NCBI RefSeq assembly: GCF_012349115.1 | Contig: NZ_PQIG01000111.1 | Location: 186,001-250,000 of the forward strand | From: Rhizobium ruizarguesonis | GTDB taxonomy: Bacteria > Pseudomonadota > Alphaproteobacteria > Rhizobiales > Rhizobiaceae | Reading direction: 5' to 3' | Length of the DNA stretch: 64,000 nucleotides | Shown: piece after piece, positions 15,738 through 24,374 of the stretch | How the letters are laid out: the number at the start of each line of letters is the position of its first letter | How positions within the stretch are numbered: position 1 is the stretch's first letter | The notes under the pieces: generated by a model | Told to the model about the DNA's origin: nothing | Seen by the model: the letters and a program-made list of their open reading frames with translations, nothing else | Database searches by the model: none | Translations under genes and position numbers: made by a program

Positions 15738-18700
15738 CCGATCTTGACCCACTTAAACTGCGCGACAGCCTTAGTGACACCCTCGCCCGTTACATTTCAA
15801 CGGCGGTTCCAATCTCTCAGGAAAAAGCTCCGCGGCTCGCCGAAGCCGTACGCCGCAGGATTCAAAGTAGCGGAATGGAACTCGTAAAGGGGCCATACCT
15901 GGAAAGCCTTCCGGACTTTGAAAAAAGGCGCAGCATCAGCGGCCTTGTCGATGAGGGCATATTGGCTGCGGAGTGGCGGAAGATGGCGGATACCGGCGCG
16001 CGCCGGCTTTTCGAAAGACAACTTCATCGTCATCAAGATGCGGCGATCGCTCGAAGCAAGGAAGCGAACTACCTTGTCGCCACCGGTACCGGGTCGGGGA
16101 AAACTGAAGCCTTTCTCTATCCCCTAATCGACGCGCTTTTGAGGAATCACGACAAGAAACCTGGTGTCAGGGCTATCCTCGTCTATCCACTGAACGCGCT
16201 TGCAAATGATCAGCTCTACTACCGGATCGCCAAACTTTTGCTGAACGAGTTGGGCGATCCGGGCATCACTTTCGGGCGCTTTACGGGCCAAATAAAGTCG
16301 GATACGAACCGGGCGGAAGAAGAACAACGCCTCTTAGACAATCCAGCTCTCATGGAGGCGCTTGGTCACCCCGGCAAAATCTCCAGAAGCTGGCTTTTGT
16401 CACGCGCGGAAATGCTGGAGACGCCGCCACAGATCCTTGTCACCAACTACGCGATGCTCGAGCATCTGTTGCTTCTACCGCGCAACAGTCCGCTTTTCGC
16501 CAATTCGGATATACAGTTTCTCGTATTAGACGAAGTCCATAGTTACGCTGGCGCGCAGGCGATAGAGGTCGCCTTTCTTCTGCGTAAATTGAAAACCCGG
16601 CTTGGTATCAAACCCGGTCAGATTCGATGCATTGGCACCAGCGCGAGCCTTGACGAAGAACGACTCGATGAATTGGTCGATTTCGCCGAAAGCCTTTTCG
16701 GAGAGCCATTTGGAAATCCCGAGGACGCCGTAATTCGAGGAAGGCGGCTCCGTCATCCGGGATTCGAGAAGGCATCAGCGCACGTACGACTGGAGCCGCG
16801 CCAATGGGCGTTTCTCTGTGACATGATCCAGGATTTCAACGGCCTGCCGGACCAGACCGTACAAATGTGGAACCGGATGTGCGCCGAGCACGATTGCTTC
16901 AAGGTCGATGGAGCAGACGTTCATAGCGAGTTGTTTGAGCTAGCTCTTTCCTTCACGGCCGTTCGAGATCTGGCGTTGATCCTTTCGCAGGGCCTGGACA
17001 AATTCGAGCGGATCGCATCACGCTTGTTCCCGAACGCCGAGGCGGACTTGAGGGAAAAGGCGCTGAGAGGGATCGTTGCTCTCGGTGTTCTCGCAAAACG
17101 TGACCCCGCAGAATTTCCTCTGCTGCCAGCCCGCTATCATCTTGCCGTGAGCGGCATAGAGGGCGGGGTCGTAGCGCTTGACAAAGATAATCCTGAAAAA
17201 TGGACGGACTTCCGCCCGCAGCGCTCATACGCGGCAGACGATGGCCGACCATATTTTCCGATCATGATTTGCAGAAATTGTGGCGAACCGTTCCTTGAGG
17301 CTTGGGAGGAAGGAGCTACGTTGTCAGGAAAGCCACGCGCAGGGGCGACGCGTCGGATCCTTCAGATATCCCCCTCTGCTGCGGGCCTGGATACCGACAC
17401 CGACGATGACGACAGCGGCGAAATGGACATGGAGCAACTGTTTGTCGATCCTGGTACGGGTCACGTGACGCCCACCGCTCTTCCAGAATCTGTGTGTCTA
17501 CATTCCGTGGGCCTGATTCAATCGCAAGACGGCAGGACATGGATGCTCCCGAAATGCCCTTCTTGTGGTGATAATGGCGGGCGTTTTGCCGAGCCAATCT
17601 CCAGTCTCCATCCCGGTGATGACGCGTACGCCGCAGTAGCGACACAGCAGCTAATCGAAGCGCTGCCCCCCAGCCGTGGAGACGGCGAACCAAAACCGAT
17701 GAGTGGACGTAGGCTCCTTGTCTTTTCTGACAACAGACAAGATGCAGCATTCTTCGCCCCGTTTTTTGAGAGGACGAGCAGAGATCAAGCAATTAGGGCT
17801 GCCATTTACTCTTCGCTGGTGAAAGTAGCAGAGCCACTTGATCTTACCGATCTTACCGACGAAACCCGAAAACGTCTGTTGTCCGGAGGCGGTGATTTTC
17901 GACTTCTTCGCCCCGGCTCTCTGGAGCGCCTCAATACGCGCCAGGCAAAACGCAGACTTCTGAATATAATCACCGGCGAATTTTGCCGTGGCGGCGCAAC
18001 ACGTAGCTCCATCGAAGCCCTCGGGCTTGCATTTGTCGACTATAAGACATCCGAGATGGAGAGAATTGCAGCAGCGATTTCCGCTGCCGTTCCATCGACG
18101 CGGCCGTACGCGTCTGAGTTAGTGCGCCTGTTCTTGGACATTCTCCGACGCCAGCGCATCATTTCAAATCTCGACGAGGAACTCGATCTGGAGGACAGCT
18201 CGATCTGGGGAGAGGGACAAGACCAGAGATATCGGGTTCTGGTAGAGCGCAAGACTTCCAAAGCCGGTGCGACCGTGGGACTGCTTCCGGGATCCAGGGA
18301 GAACCGCTTTAGTTGGTTTCTCGTGAAGAAACTCAAACTGAGCGACACCGAATCCACTGCGGTTCTTTCCGCTTTCTGGCATAGTGCCAACAGAGGGGAG
18401 CTTCTTAAAAGCTACGGTTCGGGTCGCGCGATCGATCCTTCCGGAATCATGGTCGCCGACGGCAGGGCGTATCCTCTTTATCGTTGCATCACATGCGGAA
18501 CACGAACCATCCGATCGGTTAACGGTCATTGCGCGGCTTGGCAATGCGAGGGTTTGCTCAAAGCGTTGCCTGCGGACGAAAGAACAGCTTTCGAACGCGA
18601 GAACCATTATGTTCAACGCTATATCGACAGCAGGACGCAGGCCGGTCTCGCCAGAGAGCATACAGCCGCGATCGGCGTGCAGATGCGTGAGGAGATCGAG

Positions 18701-21598
18701 GATAGTTTTCGAAAAGGCGATCTCAACCTTCTAAGCTGCACGACAACCATGGAAATGGGTGTCGATCTCGGAGATCTCGAGGCGATCGTATGCCGCAACG
18801 TACCTCCTTCGATTTCAAACTATCAACAACGAGCGGGCCGAGCAGGGCGGCGCGCGCAGGCCGCCCCTGTGGCACTGACTGTTGCGCGAAACGGCAATTT
18901 TGATCAGGAACAGTTCCGATATTTCGATGAGTACCTTCGTAAGAAACCCGCGGTGCCATACATTTCGCTGGAGAACCCTGACTTCTTCAGGCGGCACCAA
19001 GTCTCTACGATTTTGCGTCACTTCCTCGAGAAAAGGATTGGCAATGTCGATCGAACGGGCGCGCCCCGAGTGCGCGACCTGCTCGGAGTTGCTTTCGGTG
19101 TCGCCGAGACCGAGAAGTTCAAGGCGCAGGTTGATTTCTTCCTCGAAGCGCCAGCCGGTCAGGTGGCCCTCCGGGAGGCGACATCGATCGCAGGCCAGCT
19201 ACCTTCCGATCTTCGTCGAATTGGGTTGCGCGACGCGGAACTGGCCCGTCACTTCAAATCCCAGCTTGATCATTTTGCCGATGACTTCCACATTCGCTGG
19301 CAAACCCTGCAAGATCGGCGATTGGAAGCGCGCCAACAAGATCGTGACAACGTGGCTGCGAGGCTCGGCGCAGAGCAGACCCGCTTGCTCGAACAGTTCC
19401 TGGTTGAGGCGCTATCCAAGGCTGCCGTCATTCCCACCTACAGTTTTCCGGTGCATAGCTGCAGACTTGAAATCACCCAGCAATCGGGACCGGCATCGGC
19501 GTTCGGATCCACGGACAGTCCAATTCAGCTCGACCGCGCGGCCACGATGGCAATCAGCGAATACGCTCCGGGTGCGGAGGTGATTGCCGCCGGGCGCATC
19601 TGGGTGAGCGCTGGGATCGTCCGCTACCCAAAGGATTTCATGCCCGATCAACAGGCGCGGATCTGCCAATCCTGCCAGCATGTCGAAATCAGACGGTTCA
19701 TCGAAGACTTTCCGCCAGACTGCGCGCAGTGCGGTGGCGGAACCTTCGACCGCGCTCCTTTCATAGAGCCAAAAGCATTCATGACTGCTTACTCCGAACG
19801 CGAGGGACGGGATCCTGCATCTTCCCGCATTCGCCAGAGGCCTGCAGAAGAAGCTCGGCTCGTTACTCGCGTTCCAGAAGGCGCTTATGTGGAAACCGAA
19901 ATTGACAGGGTTCGCACGTTCTACGCGCCGGCACAGCCGACGGGTTTGGAGGTGAAGCCCAAAGGGCAGTTGTTCGTTCTCAACAGGGGACCCAATCGTG
20001 CGGGCTACTTCAGGTGCATGCGCTGCGAACACAGCGAGGCTGCGCCAAGAGCCGCTTTGGTCGGCAAGGCGGTTACCACATCACACAATAATCCGCGAAC
20101 TGGCGACCGTTGCTCCTGCACGACTTTGTCTCACCCAGTGAGCCTCGGCCACGTGTTCGAAACGGATGTCAGAACCGTCGCATTCGATGCGCCGATTCCC
20201 GAGCCGACGGCTGATGATCCGGATGTAGTTGCAAACTACCGGACTAGGTTCCTACGCACACTGGCTGAAGCATTGCGGATCGCAGCAGCAAGGCTCCTGA
20301 ATGCCGATGGACGGGATTTGGCTTCGACGATGCAGATCGACGATGGTCGTCCGACGGTCGTCTTATTCGACGCTGTGGCGGGCGGAGCAGGCTATTCGCG
20401 CCGCCTCTGCGAAGCAGGACGATATTCCGCCGGTAACCTTCTGGCACGTGCCATCTCTCTACTTGATTGTCCGGCTCAATGCGGAAGCGCCTGCAGTCAG
20501 TGCCTCAGCGACTATCGAAATCAGATGTATTGGGACGAATTGGATCGTCGTCCCGTTCTCAATTGGATGAATGAAATCGCGGGGCGTGCTGCCGTTCCCG
20601 AAGGTGTGCCGGACGACGCCGTACTATGGCGCTCGCCTTCGCTTGAAGGCCTTGGTGAAAAGCTTCGGGGGTCTACTGAAGTGACCTTCTTTGCGCCTGA
20701 AATACTTCCTTCGGAGGGAAGCGGCGGTTCGCTAGCCGTCGCACGTTTCATCCGAGGTCTCTCGGAAAATTCGCCCGACCGCAAGATATCGATCGTCACG
20801 GAAGGCGACATGACGCTTCATTTCGCCGGCCTCTCTACCGACGGTCTCGAAGCCGTCGAGTTGCTGGCTCTTCTCGAACGCGCTGGTCGGCTCCAGATAT
20901 TCAATTCGAACGGCCATTCCCAAAACACCCCAAGGTTATTGGCGACTTCCAGCGACGGCGAACTCGGGGTCTGGACTGAGTATCGGCCTCCACTTATGGC
21001 CGACTTGCTCCAAGGAGCCGTCTACATCGTCAACTCGTTGCCCGACAGCAAAGCCAAGGCCATTCGTGAGACCAAGTGGAAAGCAAGACTGGCTCAACAT
21101 GCGCTCGCCAGCCTACTTGCCGATACAAAGACTTGGGATTTCCAGCCCAGGCAGGCAAGGTTGTTCAATCAGATGTTCGCGGCAGCTCGCGATCGAGTCG
21201 GAGAGGTGACGATCCGTGATCCGTACCTTCTGTCCGGGGAGCGCAACGCAAGATATCTCGAGCAATTCCTTGGAGAACTGAAGCGAAGCGGTGTCGGCAT
21301 GAAAAGCGTTGTGTTGGTATGGCGGGAAGGCGACTCCCGAAAATACGCATACGAGCCGCCCCATCAGCAAAAAAAGGTAGCGAGCGCGCTTATTGGCAGG
21401 GCTTTGGGCAACGTCCCCGTCAGCTTTCAAGTTCAGGCTGCTTCCGACCGAAATCATTTTCACGACCGTCAGTTGCGCATTAGGTATCCGGACGCATCCG
21501 GAAAATCAGAAACGCTGGTCTGGGATGTCAGCTCAGGGATCGATAATCTTATGGATATTAGCAAGGAGGCCAAGGTGTATCTGAGGAAGGGGATATAA
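15734..21598 (+). CDS. druE: Druantia DruE: giant DEAD/DEAH helicase with DUF1998
   Basis: 1954 aa, the size of Druantia DruE. A superfamily 2 helicase core spans roughly residues 95-1110: Walker A GTGSGKTEA at about 118, DEVH at about 265, GTSAS at about 300, and motif VI QRAGRAGR at about 1031. Paired-cysteine zinc knuckles occur at CRNCGEP, CPSCGDNGG, CITCGTRT, and CQSCQ with CAQCGGG. The DUF1998 domain lies near 1545-1615 (FDAVAGGAGYSRRL, CGSACSQCLSDYRNQMYW). The last ~170 residues (FNQMFAAARDRVGEVTIRDPY to HFHDRQLRI) resemble a phospholipase-D-like fold with an HDR rather than HKD motif. Helicase action on phage DNA is inferred from the family. An IS66 fragment begins directly after its stop. 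Confidence 0.82.
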   Translation: MTDLDPLKLRDSLSDTLARYISTAVPISQEKAPRLAEAVRRRIQSSGMELVKGPYLESLPDFEKRRSISGLVDEGILAAEWRKMADTGARRLFERQLHRHQDAAIARSKEANYLVATGTGSGKTEAFLYPLIDALLRNHDKKPGVRAILVYPLNALANDQLYYRIAKLLLNELGDPGITFGRFTGQIKSDTNRAEEEQRLLDNPALMEALGHPGKISRSWLLSRAEMLETPPQILVTNYAMLEHLLLLPRNSPLFANSDIQFLVLDEVHSYAGAQAIEVAFLLRKLKTRLGIKPGQIRCIGTSASLDEERLDELVDFAESLFGEPFGNPEDAVIRGRRLRHPGFEKASAHVRLEPRQWAFLCDMIQDFNGLPDQTVQMWNRMCAEHDCFKVDGADVHSELFELALSFTAVRDLALILSQGLDKFERIASRLFPNAEADLREKALRGIVALGVLAKRDPAEFPLLPARYHLAVSGIEGGVVALDKDNPEKWTDFRPQRSYAADDGRPYFPIMICRNCGEPFLEAWEEGATLSGKPRAGATRRILQISPSAAGLDTDTDDDDSGEMDMEQLFVDPGTGHVTPTALPESVCLHSVGLIQSQDGRTWMLPKCPSCGDNGGRFAEPISSLHPGDDAYAAVATQQLIEALPPSRGDGEPKPMSGRRLLVFSDNRQDAAFFAPFFERTSRDQAIRAAIYSSLVKVAEPLDLTDLTDETRKRLLSGGGDFRLLRPGSLERLNTRQAKRRLLNIITGEFCRGGATRSSIEALGLAFVDYKTSEMERIAAAISAAVPSTRPYASELVRLFLDILRRQRIISNLDEELDLEDSSIWGEGQDQRYRVLVERKTSKAGATVGLLPGSRENRFSWFLVKKLKLSDTESTAVLSAFWHSANRGELLKSYGSGRAIDPSGIMVADGRAYPLYRCITCGTRTIRSVNGHCAAWQCEGLLKALPADERTAFERENHYVQRYIDSRTQAGLAREHTAAIGVQMREEIEDSFRKGDLNLLSCTTTMEMGVDLGDLEAIVCRNVPPSISNYQQRAGRAGRRAQAAPVALTVARNGNFDQEQFRYFDEYLRKKPAVPYISLENPDFFRRHQVSTILRHFLEKRIGNVDRTGAPRVRDLLGVAFGVAETEKFKAQVDFFLEAPAGQVALREATSIAGQLPSDLRRIGLRDAELARHFKSQLDHFADDFHIRWQTLQDRRLEARQQDRDNVAARLGAEQTRLLEQFLVEALSKAAVIPTYSFPVHSCRLEITQQSGPASAFGSTDSPIQLDRAATMAISEYAPGAEVIAAGRIWVSAGIVRYPKDFMPDQQARICQSCQHVEIRRFIEDFPPDCAQCGGGTFDRAPFIEPKAFMTAYSEREGRDPASSRIRQRPAEEARLVTRVPEGAYVETEIDRVRTFYAPAQPTGLEVKPKGQLFVLNRGPNRAGYFRCMRCEHSEAAPRAALVGKAVTTSHNNPRTGDRCSCTTLSHPVSLGHVFETDVRTVAFDAPIPEPTADDPDVVANYRTRFLRTLAEALRIAAARLLNADGRDLASTMQIDDGRPTVVLFDAVAGGAGYSRRLCEAGRYSAGNLLARAISLLDCPAQCGSACSQCLSDYRNQMYWDELDRRPVLNWMNEIAGRAAVPEGVPDDAVLWRSPSLEGLGEKLRGSTEVTFFAPEILPSEGSGGSLAVARFIRGLSENSPDRKISIVTEGDMTLHFAGLSTDGLEAVELLALLERAGRLQIFNSNGHSQNTPRLLATSSDGELGVWTEYRPPLMADLLQGAVYIVNSLPDSKAKAIRETKWKARLAQHALASLLADTKTWDFQPRQARLFNQMFAAARDRVGEVTIRDPYLLSGERNARYLEQFLGELKRSGVGMKSVVLVWREGDSRKYAYEPPHQQKKVASALIGRALGNVPVSFQVQAASDRNHFHDRQLRIRYPDASGKSETLVWDVSSGIDNLMDISKEAKVYLRKGI

Positions 21599-21731
21599 GG
21601 TCACGAAGCGCCCGTTTACCGGGACGGTCTTCGTGTTCCGGTCGCGCAAAGCGGATCGGCTGAAGCTGATCTACTGGGATGGCAGCGGGCTGGTGATGGC
21701 CTACAAGCGGCTGGAGGAACATACCTGGCTA
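21597..21731 (+). mobile_element. IS66-family TnpB fragment
   Basis: In the frame of KVTKRPFTGTVFVF the DNA encodes a fragment matching the middle of IS66 TnpB: P-F-x-G-T-V-F-V-F-R, R-A-D-R-L-K-L-I-Y-W-D-G-S-G, then Y-K-R-L-E. Neither the start nor the end of the gene is present. It abuts the druE stop codon, marking an old insertion and deletion. Confidence 0.8.
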
Positions 21732-21767
21732 CGACGCGCGCCCTGCAAGCGAGTGAAAGGAAAGAAA

Positions 21768-21980
21768 ATGGAGCTTGTACTAGCCGCAGATCCCATGTGC
21801 TCGTGGTGCTATGGATTCGGCAAGCAAATGGGGTTGCTACTTGAGCGGCGTCCGGACGCCTCGTTGAAGATCGTCCTCGGTGGACTCCGGGCGGGCGCGA
21901 CCGACGTTCTTGATGACGCGGGCAAGTAGTTCAGACTACATCATTGGGCGAAGGTCGAGGAAGCCAGCGGCGTATCGTTC
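21768..21980 (+). pseudogene. Broken DsbA-family (FrnE-like) thiol oxidoreductase
   Basis: ATG 21768 opens MELVLAADPMCSWCYGFGKQ, the CxxC thioredoxin-fold start of the DsbA-like COG3531 type. An in-frame TAG at 21927 interrupts it after 53 codons, but the same frame continues with recognisable family sequence (LHHWAKVEEASGVSF) to about 21980 before homology stops. A stop plus a 3' truncation make it a pseudogene. It follows the IS66 scar. Confidence 0.75.
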
Positions 21981-22194
21981 ATGCGAGCGGTTTGGCGCGC
22001 ACTGTGCTGGTCGTCAGCGTAAACCGAAGCAGCACTGCTTGGCATCAGCGTAAACTGCGCATTCGGTGGCCTTTTGTGGGTCCAATGACCTGTGTTCCAA
22101 GCTATCTCCAGAAACTGGATCGAGCCTTTCGAACCAGCATGAAACCTTCACAGGATCCCTTGTCCATTGACATCTTCATTCCGCGCGGTGAGGC

Positions 22195-22875
22195 CTAATA
22201 CGTCGGCCCTGAAGCTCTCACGATATCGAACGCCTCCTCGACGTGCTCGTGGAGGAGACGCAGTCGCAGTCTCTGAGGAGAGGTATTGTTTGCCGAGGGG
22301 AAAAGGGGCGCGAAGTAATCCGGGCGCGTGTCAACGAGTGTCTGATCTATGCGATGGCTGTTGTGCTTCAGCAGATTGTTGAGGCGATTCAGATTATCGA
22401 GCTGCGGACTGATAGGGTAAATTTTTGCGCTCTCGGCACTCAGTATCCCGAAGTGATCGCGCCTGCCATGAAGCCTCGTCCATGCTCTCGCGGACCGCTC
22501 CCAATAGTGAAAGGCGCTTGTAACGAACGCCTCTCGCACGACACTGACCGCCAAAATGGCGTCCATCTCTGCCTGGGCGAGCGAATGCGCGGTGGAACCA
22601 AGTAAGATGCCATCCTCATCATATTCCGCGTCATCGATACCGGCTTGCTCGTACTGCGAATAGGCGTGGGCAGCGTCACGAAGCGCCTTACTCATCGTAT
22701 CGGCCGATGCCCGATATGCATCACAGATGCGGTCGATGCCCGTCTGATATCGGAAGGCTTTAAAGCTCTCAGGCAAAAACGCCATAAACGTCTCGAATCC
22801 TTCCCTAGAGACCTGTGCGCCTACGTGGCGCACACAAAATGCCACCCCAGAAACAGGATCGTCAAAAGCTGACAT
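22195..22875 (-). CDS. Hypothetical protein, possibly HEPN-like
   Basis: 226 aa, mostly helical, from ATG 22875 (GAGAG upstream). The segment VTSAFHYWERSARAWTRL followed about 40 residues later by LNRLNNLLKHNSHR recalls HEPN RNases, whose active motif is R-x(4-6)-H; here R-x6-H (RLNNLLKH). No paired nucleotidyltransferase of the MNT type is adjacent, but the gene lies between Druantia and the CD-NTase operon on the same strand as the ImmA/XRE pair. HEPN is an inference from a short motif; otherwise the function is unknown. Confidence 0.45.
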   Translation of the reverse strand: MSAFDDPVSGVAFCVRHVGAQVSREGFETFMAFLPESFKAFRYQTGIDRICDAYRASADTMSKALRDAAHAYSQYEQAGIDDAEYDEDGILLGSTAHSLAQAEMDAILAVSVVREAFVTSAFHYWERSARAWTRLHGRRDHFGILSAESAKIYPISPQLDNLNRLNNLLKHNSHRIDQTLVDTRPDYFAPLFPSANNTSPQRLRLRLLHEHVEEAFDIVRASGPTY

Positions 22876-22948
22876 GAAGCTCTCAACAATCAGAACTCAT
22901 CTCTGTCCGAGGGACCGCTTAGTTGGAGGCCGCTTAGCCAGTCATGGT

Positions 22949-23857
22949 CTACGCCCGCGTCCCCAGTCGGAAAAACTGCGTATACGAGTCCTGAAAATCA
23001 TCCTCGTCCTGATAGGCTGGCGCCTTGCCTTCAAAATGTAAAAGCGTCAGCTCGAAGTCATATCGATCTGTCCTCATGGACATTTCGAAAGCCGGCTCCG
23101 GAAACCAAACGCCTGCCTTCTGCTGAATGCCCTCCAAGGATTCGTCTCGCGACAGCTTGCTAATAGCAAGCGAAGCGGCGGGCAGTTCAAACAGGTCGCT
23201 TTTAGTCCGGAGAAAGCGACCTGACTTGAGGGCCGCCTCGCTCGACTTCGCCCAGAGCGCAAATCCATCCACGGATGCGATAGCCATCGCCCTTGTCGTT
23301 GTGTATTCGAGCCATCTCAGTGTCGCGGCCGTCAGCGAAACCCCGTATCGATCCGATGCGTCTCCGAGCCGGTCGAGGCCCGCAAGCTGATCCGAGGGTA
23401 TGCGGCGTCGGTAGTCATCGAGCGGCATGAGGAGGTTCGCCGCGAATTCGTTGGCTTCCTTTTCGATGTCTCTGCCAGCTCCGTGCTCCACAGCCTCCTT
23501 CGTGCAGTGGAACCCGCCGTCGAAATCCGGATCCTCGTCGACGAGCTGGCGATGGAGAACAAAATGACCGAGTTCGTGTGCAATGGTGTAGGCTCGGCGC
23601 CCAGCATTCTGCTTCCGGTCATGCATGATCGCCCAGCGCCGCGGCTTCGTGTCGCCCGGCACGAGGGCACCTTCGCACCCAGGGAGATCACGCGCGACGA
23701 CCTGCTCAATGTGGCTATGTGGCGAGATCTGTCGCGTATACTCGAGCGCTAGCTCGCCTACGTTCACAGGGCCACGGTCGAACCTGTCATTGCCGAGGAC
23801 AGTGTTCAGTACTAGCGAGATGTTGTTGGCGGCGCTCCGCGGCGACTTGATCGTCAC
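22949..23857 (-). CDS. ImmA/IrrE-family metallopeptidase
   Basis: 302 aa. The zinc motif HELGH (about residues 94-98, in YTIAHELGHFVLHRQ) and the downstream KEANEFAANLLMP (second-helix Glu) are the hallmark of ImmA/IrrE (M78) peptidases, which cleave XRE-type repressors on a stress signal. It overlaps the XRE gene upstream as ATGA, the standard ImmA-repressor pair. A C-terminal domain of about 120 residues (from FALWAKSSEAALKSG) is probably the sensor. The likely role is to derepress the divergent CD-NTase operon when infection or damage is sensed (inference). Confidence 0.88.
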   Translation of the reverse strand: MTIKSPRSAANNISLVLNTVLGNDRFDRGPVNVGELALEYTRQISPHSHIEQVVARDLPGCEGALVPGDTKPRRWAIMHDRKQNAGRRAYTIAHELGHFVLHRQLVDEDPDFDGGFHCTKEAVEHGAGRDIEKEANEFAANLLMPLDDYRRRIPSDQLAGLDRLGDASDRYGVSLTAATLRWLEYTTTRAMAIASVDGFALWAKSSEAALKSGRFLRTKSDLFELPAASLAISKLSRDESLEGIQQKAGVWFPEPAFEMSMRTDRYDFELTLLHFEGKAPAYQDEDDFQDSYTQFFRLGTRA

Positions 23858-24180
23858 TCCTTCTTGCCTCCAAGAAGCCTTGCCATGGCACGGATTTTCT
23901 CCCGGGTATCGTCGGGCATCTTGCTATACTCCCGGAAGAAGGCTTTGTCTTCGGCATCAGCGAGCGTGACCTCTTCGCGTCCGATGAGATAGTCGGTGGT
24001 AACCCCGAGTGCCACGGCGATGGCGGCGAGCTTCTCTGCAGACGGACGCGGAGGGTCCTTATTCTCGAGCTCCCATATGTAGCTCTTGGAGGAACCGGTC
24101 TCAGTCGCGAGCTGATCAAGGGTCAGCCCCTTCTTCGTGCGCAGCTCCTTGATTTTCTTGCCGAAAGTGGGCTGGGTCAT
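23854..24180 (-). CDS. XRE-family repressor paired with ImmA peptidase
   Basis: 108 aa from ATG 24180 (an alternative ATG at 24195 adds five residues). The helix-turn-helix is near residues 8-60 (IKELRTKKGLTLDQLATETGSSKSYIWELEN), followed by a C-terminal tail including DKAFFREYSKMPDDTREKIRAMA, the kind of linker ImmA peptidases cut. It is divergent from the CD-NTase operon, and two near-identical 19-bp repeats in the shared gap are the probable operators. Confidence 0.88.
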   Translation of the reverse strand: MTQPTFGKKIKELRTKKGLTLDQLATETGSSKSYIWELENKDPPRPSAEKLAAIAVALGVTTDYLIGREEVTLADAEDKAFFREYSKMPDDTREKIRAMARLLGGKKE

Positions 24181-24204
24181 GGCAGAATCTCTCATCGCTT
24201 CTTA

Positions 24205-24279
24205 TTGTTCGGTGTAGCTATACAGTATGGGCCTTGACTCCGGAAATCAACATCCCCATCTTGTTCGGAGTAGCGATAC
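24205..24279. promoter_or_regulatory. Two 19-bp direct repeats, likely XRE operators
   Basis: TTGTTCGGTGTAGCTATAC (24205-24223) and TTGTTCGGAGTAGCGATAC (24261-24279) differ at two positions and lie 56 bp apart in the divergent promoter region between the XRE/ImmA pair and the CD-NTase operon. Within each copy GTGTAGCTATAC is near-palindromic, as expected for a dimeric repressor. Confidence 0.7.
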
Positions 24280-24374
24280 TAAATGAAGCATTACAGTGAA
24301 CCATTTTGGGAAACGCCCGCTGTTAGGTCAGAAGGTACCTTGGCAGCAGCGCCAGAACGAGATCGGAAAGAGGC

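Noticed and set aside
12477..21598. DISARM (drmA/drmB) as the identity of the helicase pair
   Set aside because: DISARM has separate helicase, DUF1998 and PLD genes and often a methyltransferase; here helicase and DUF1998 are in one giant protein, which fits Druantia DruE better.
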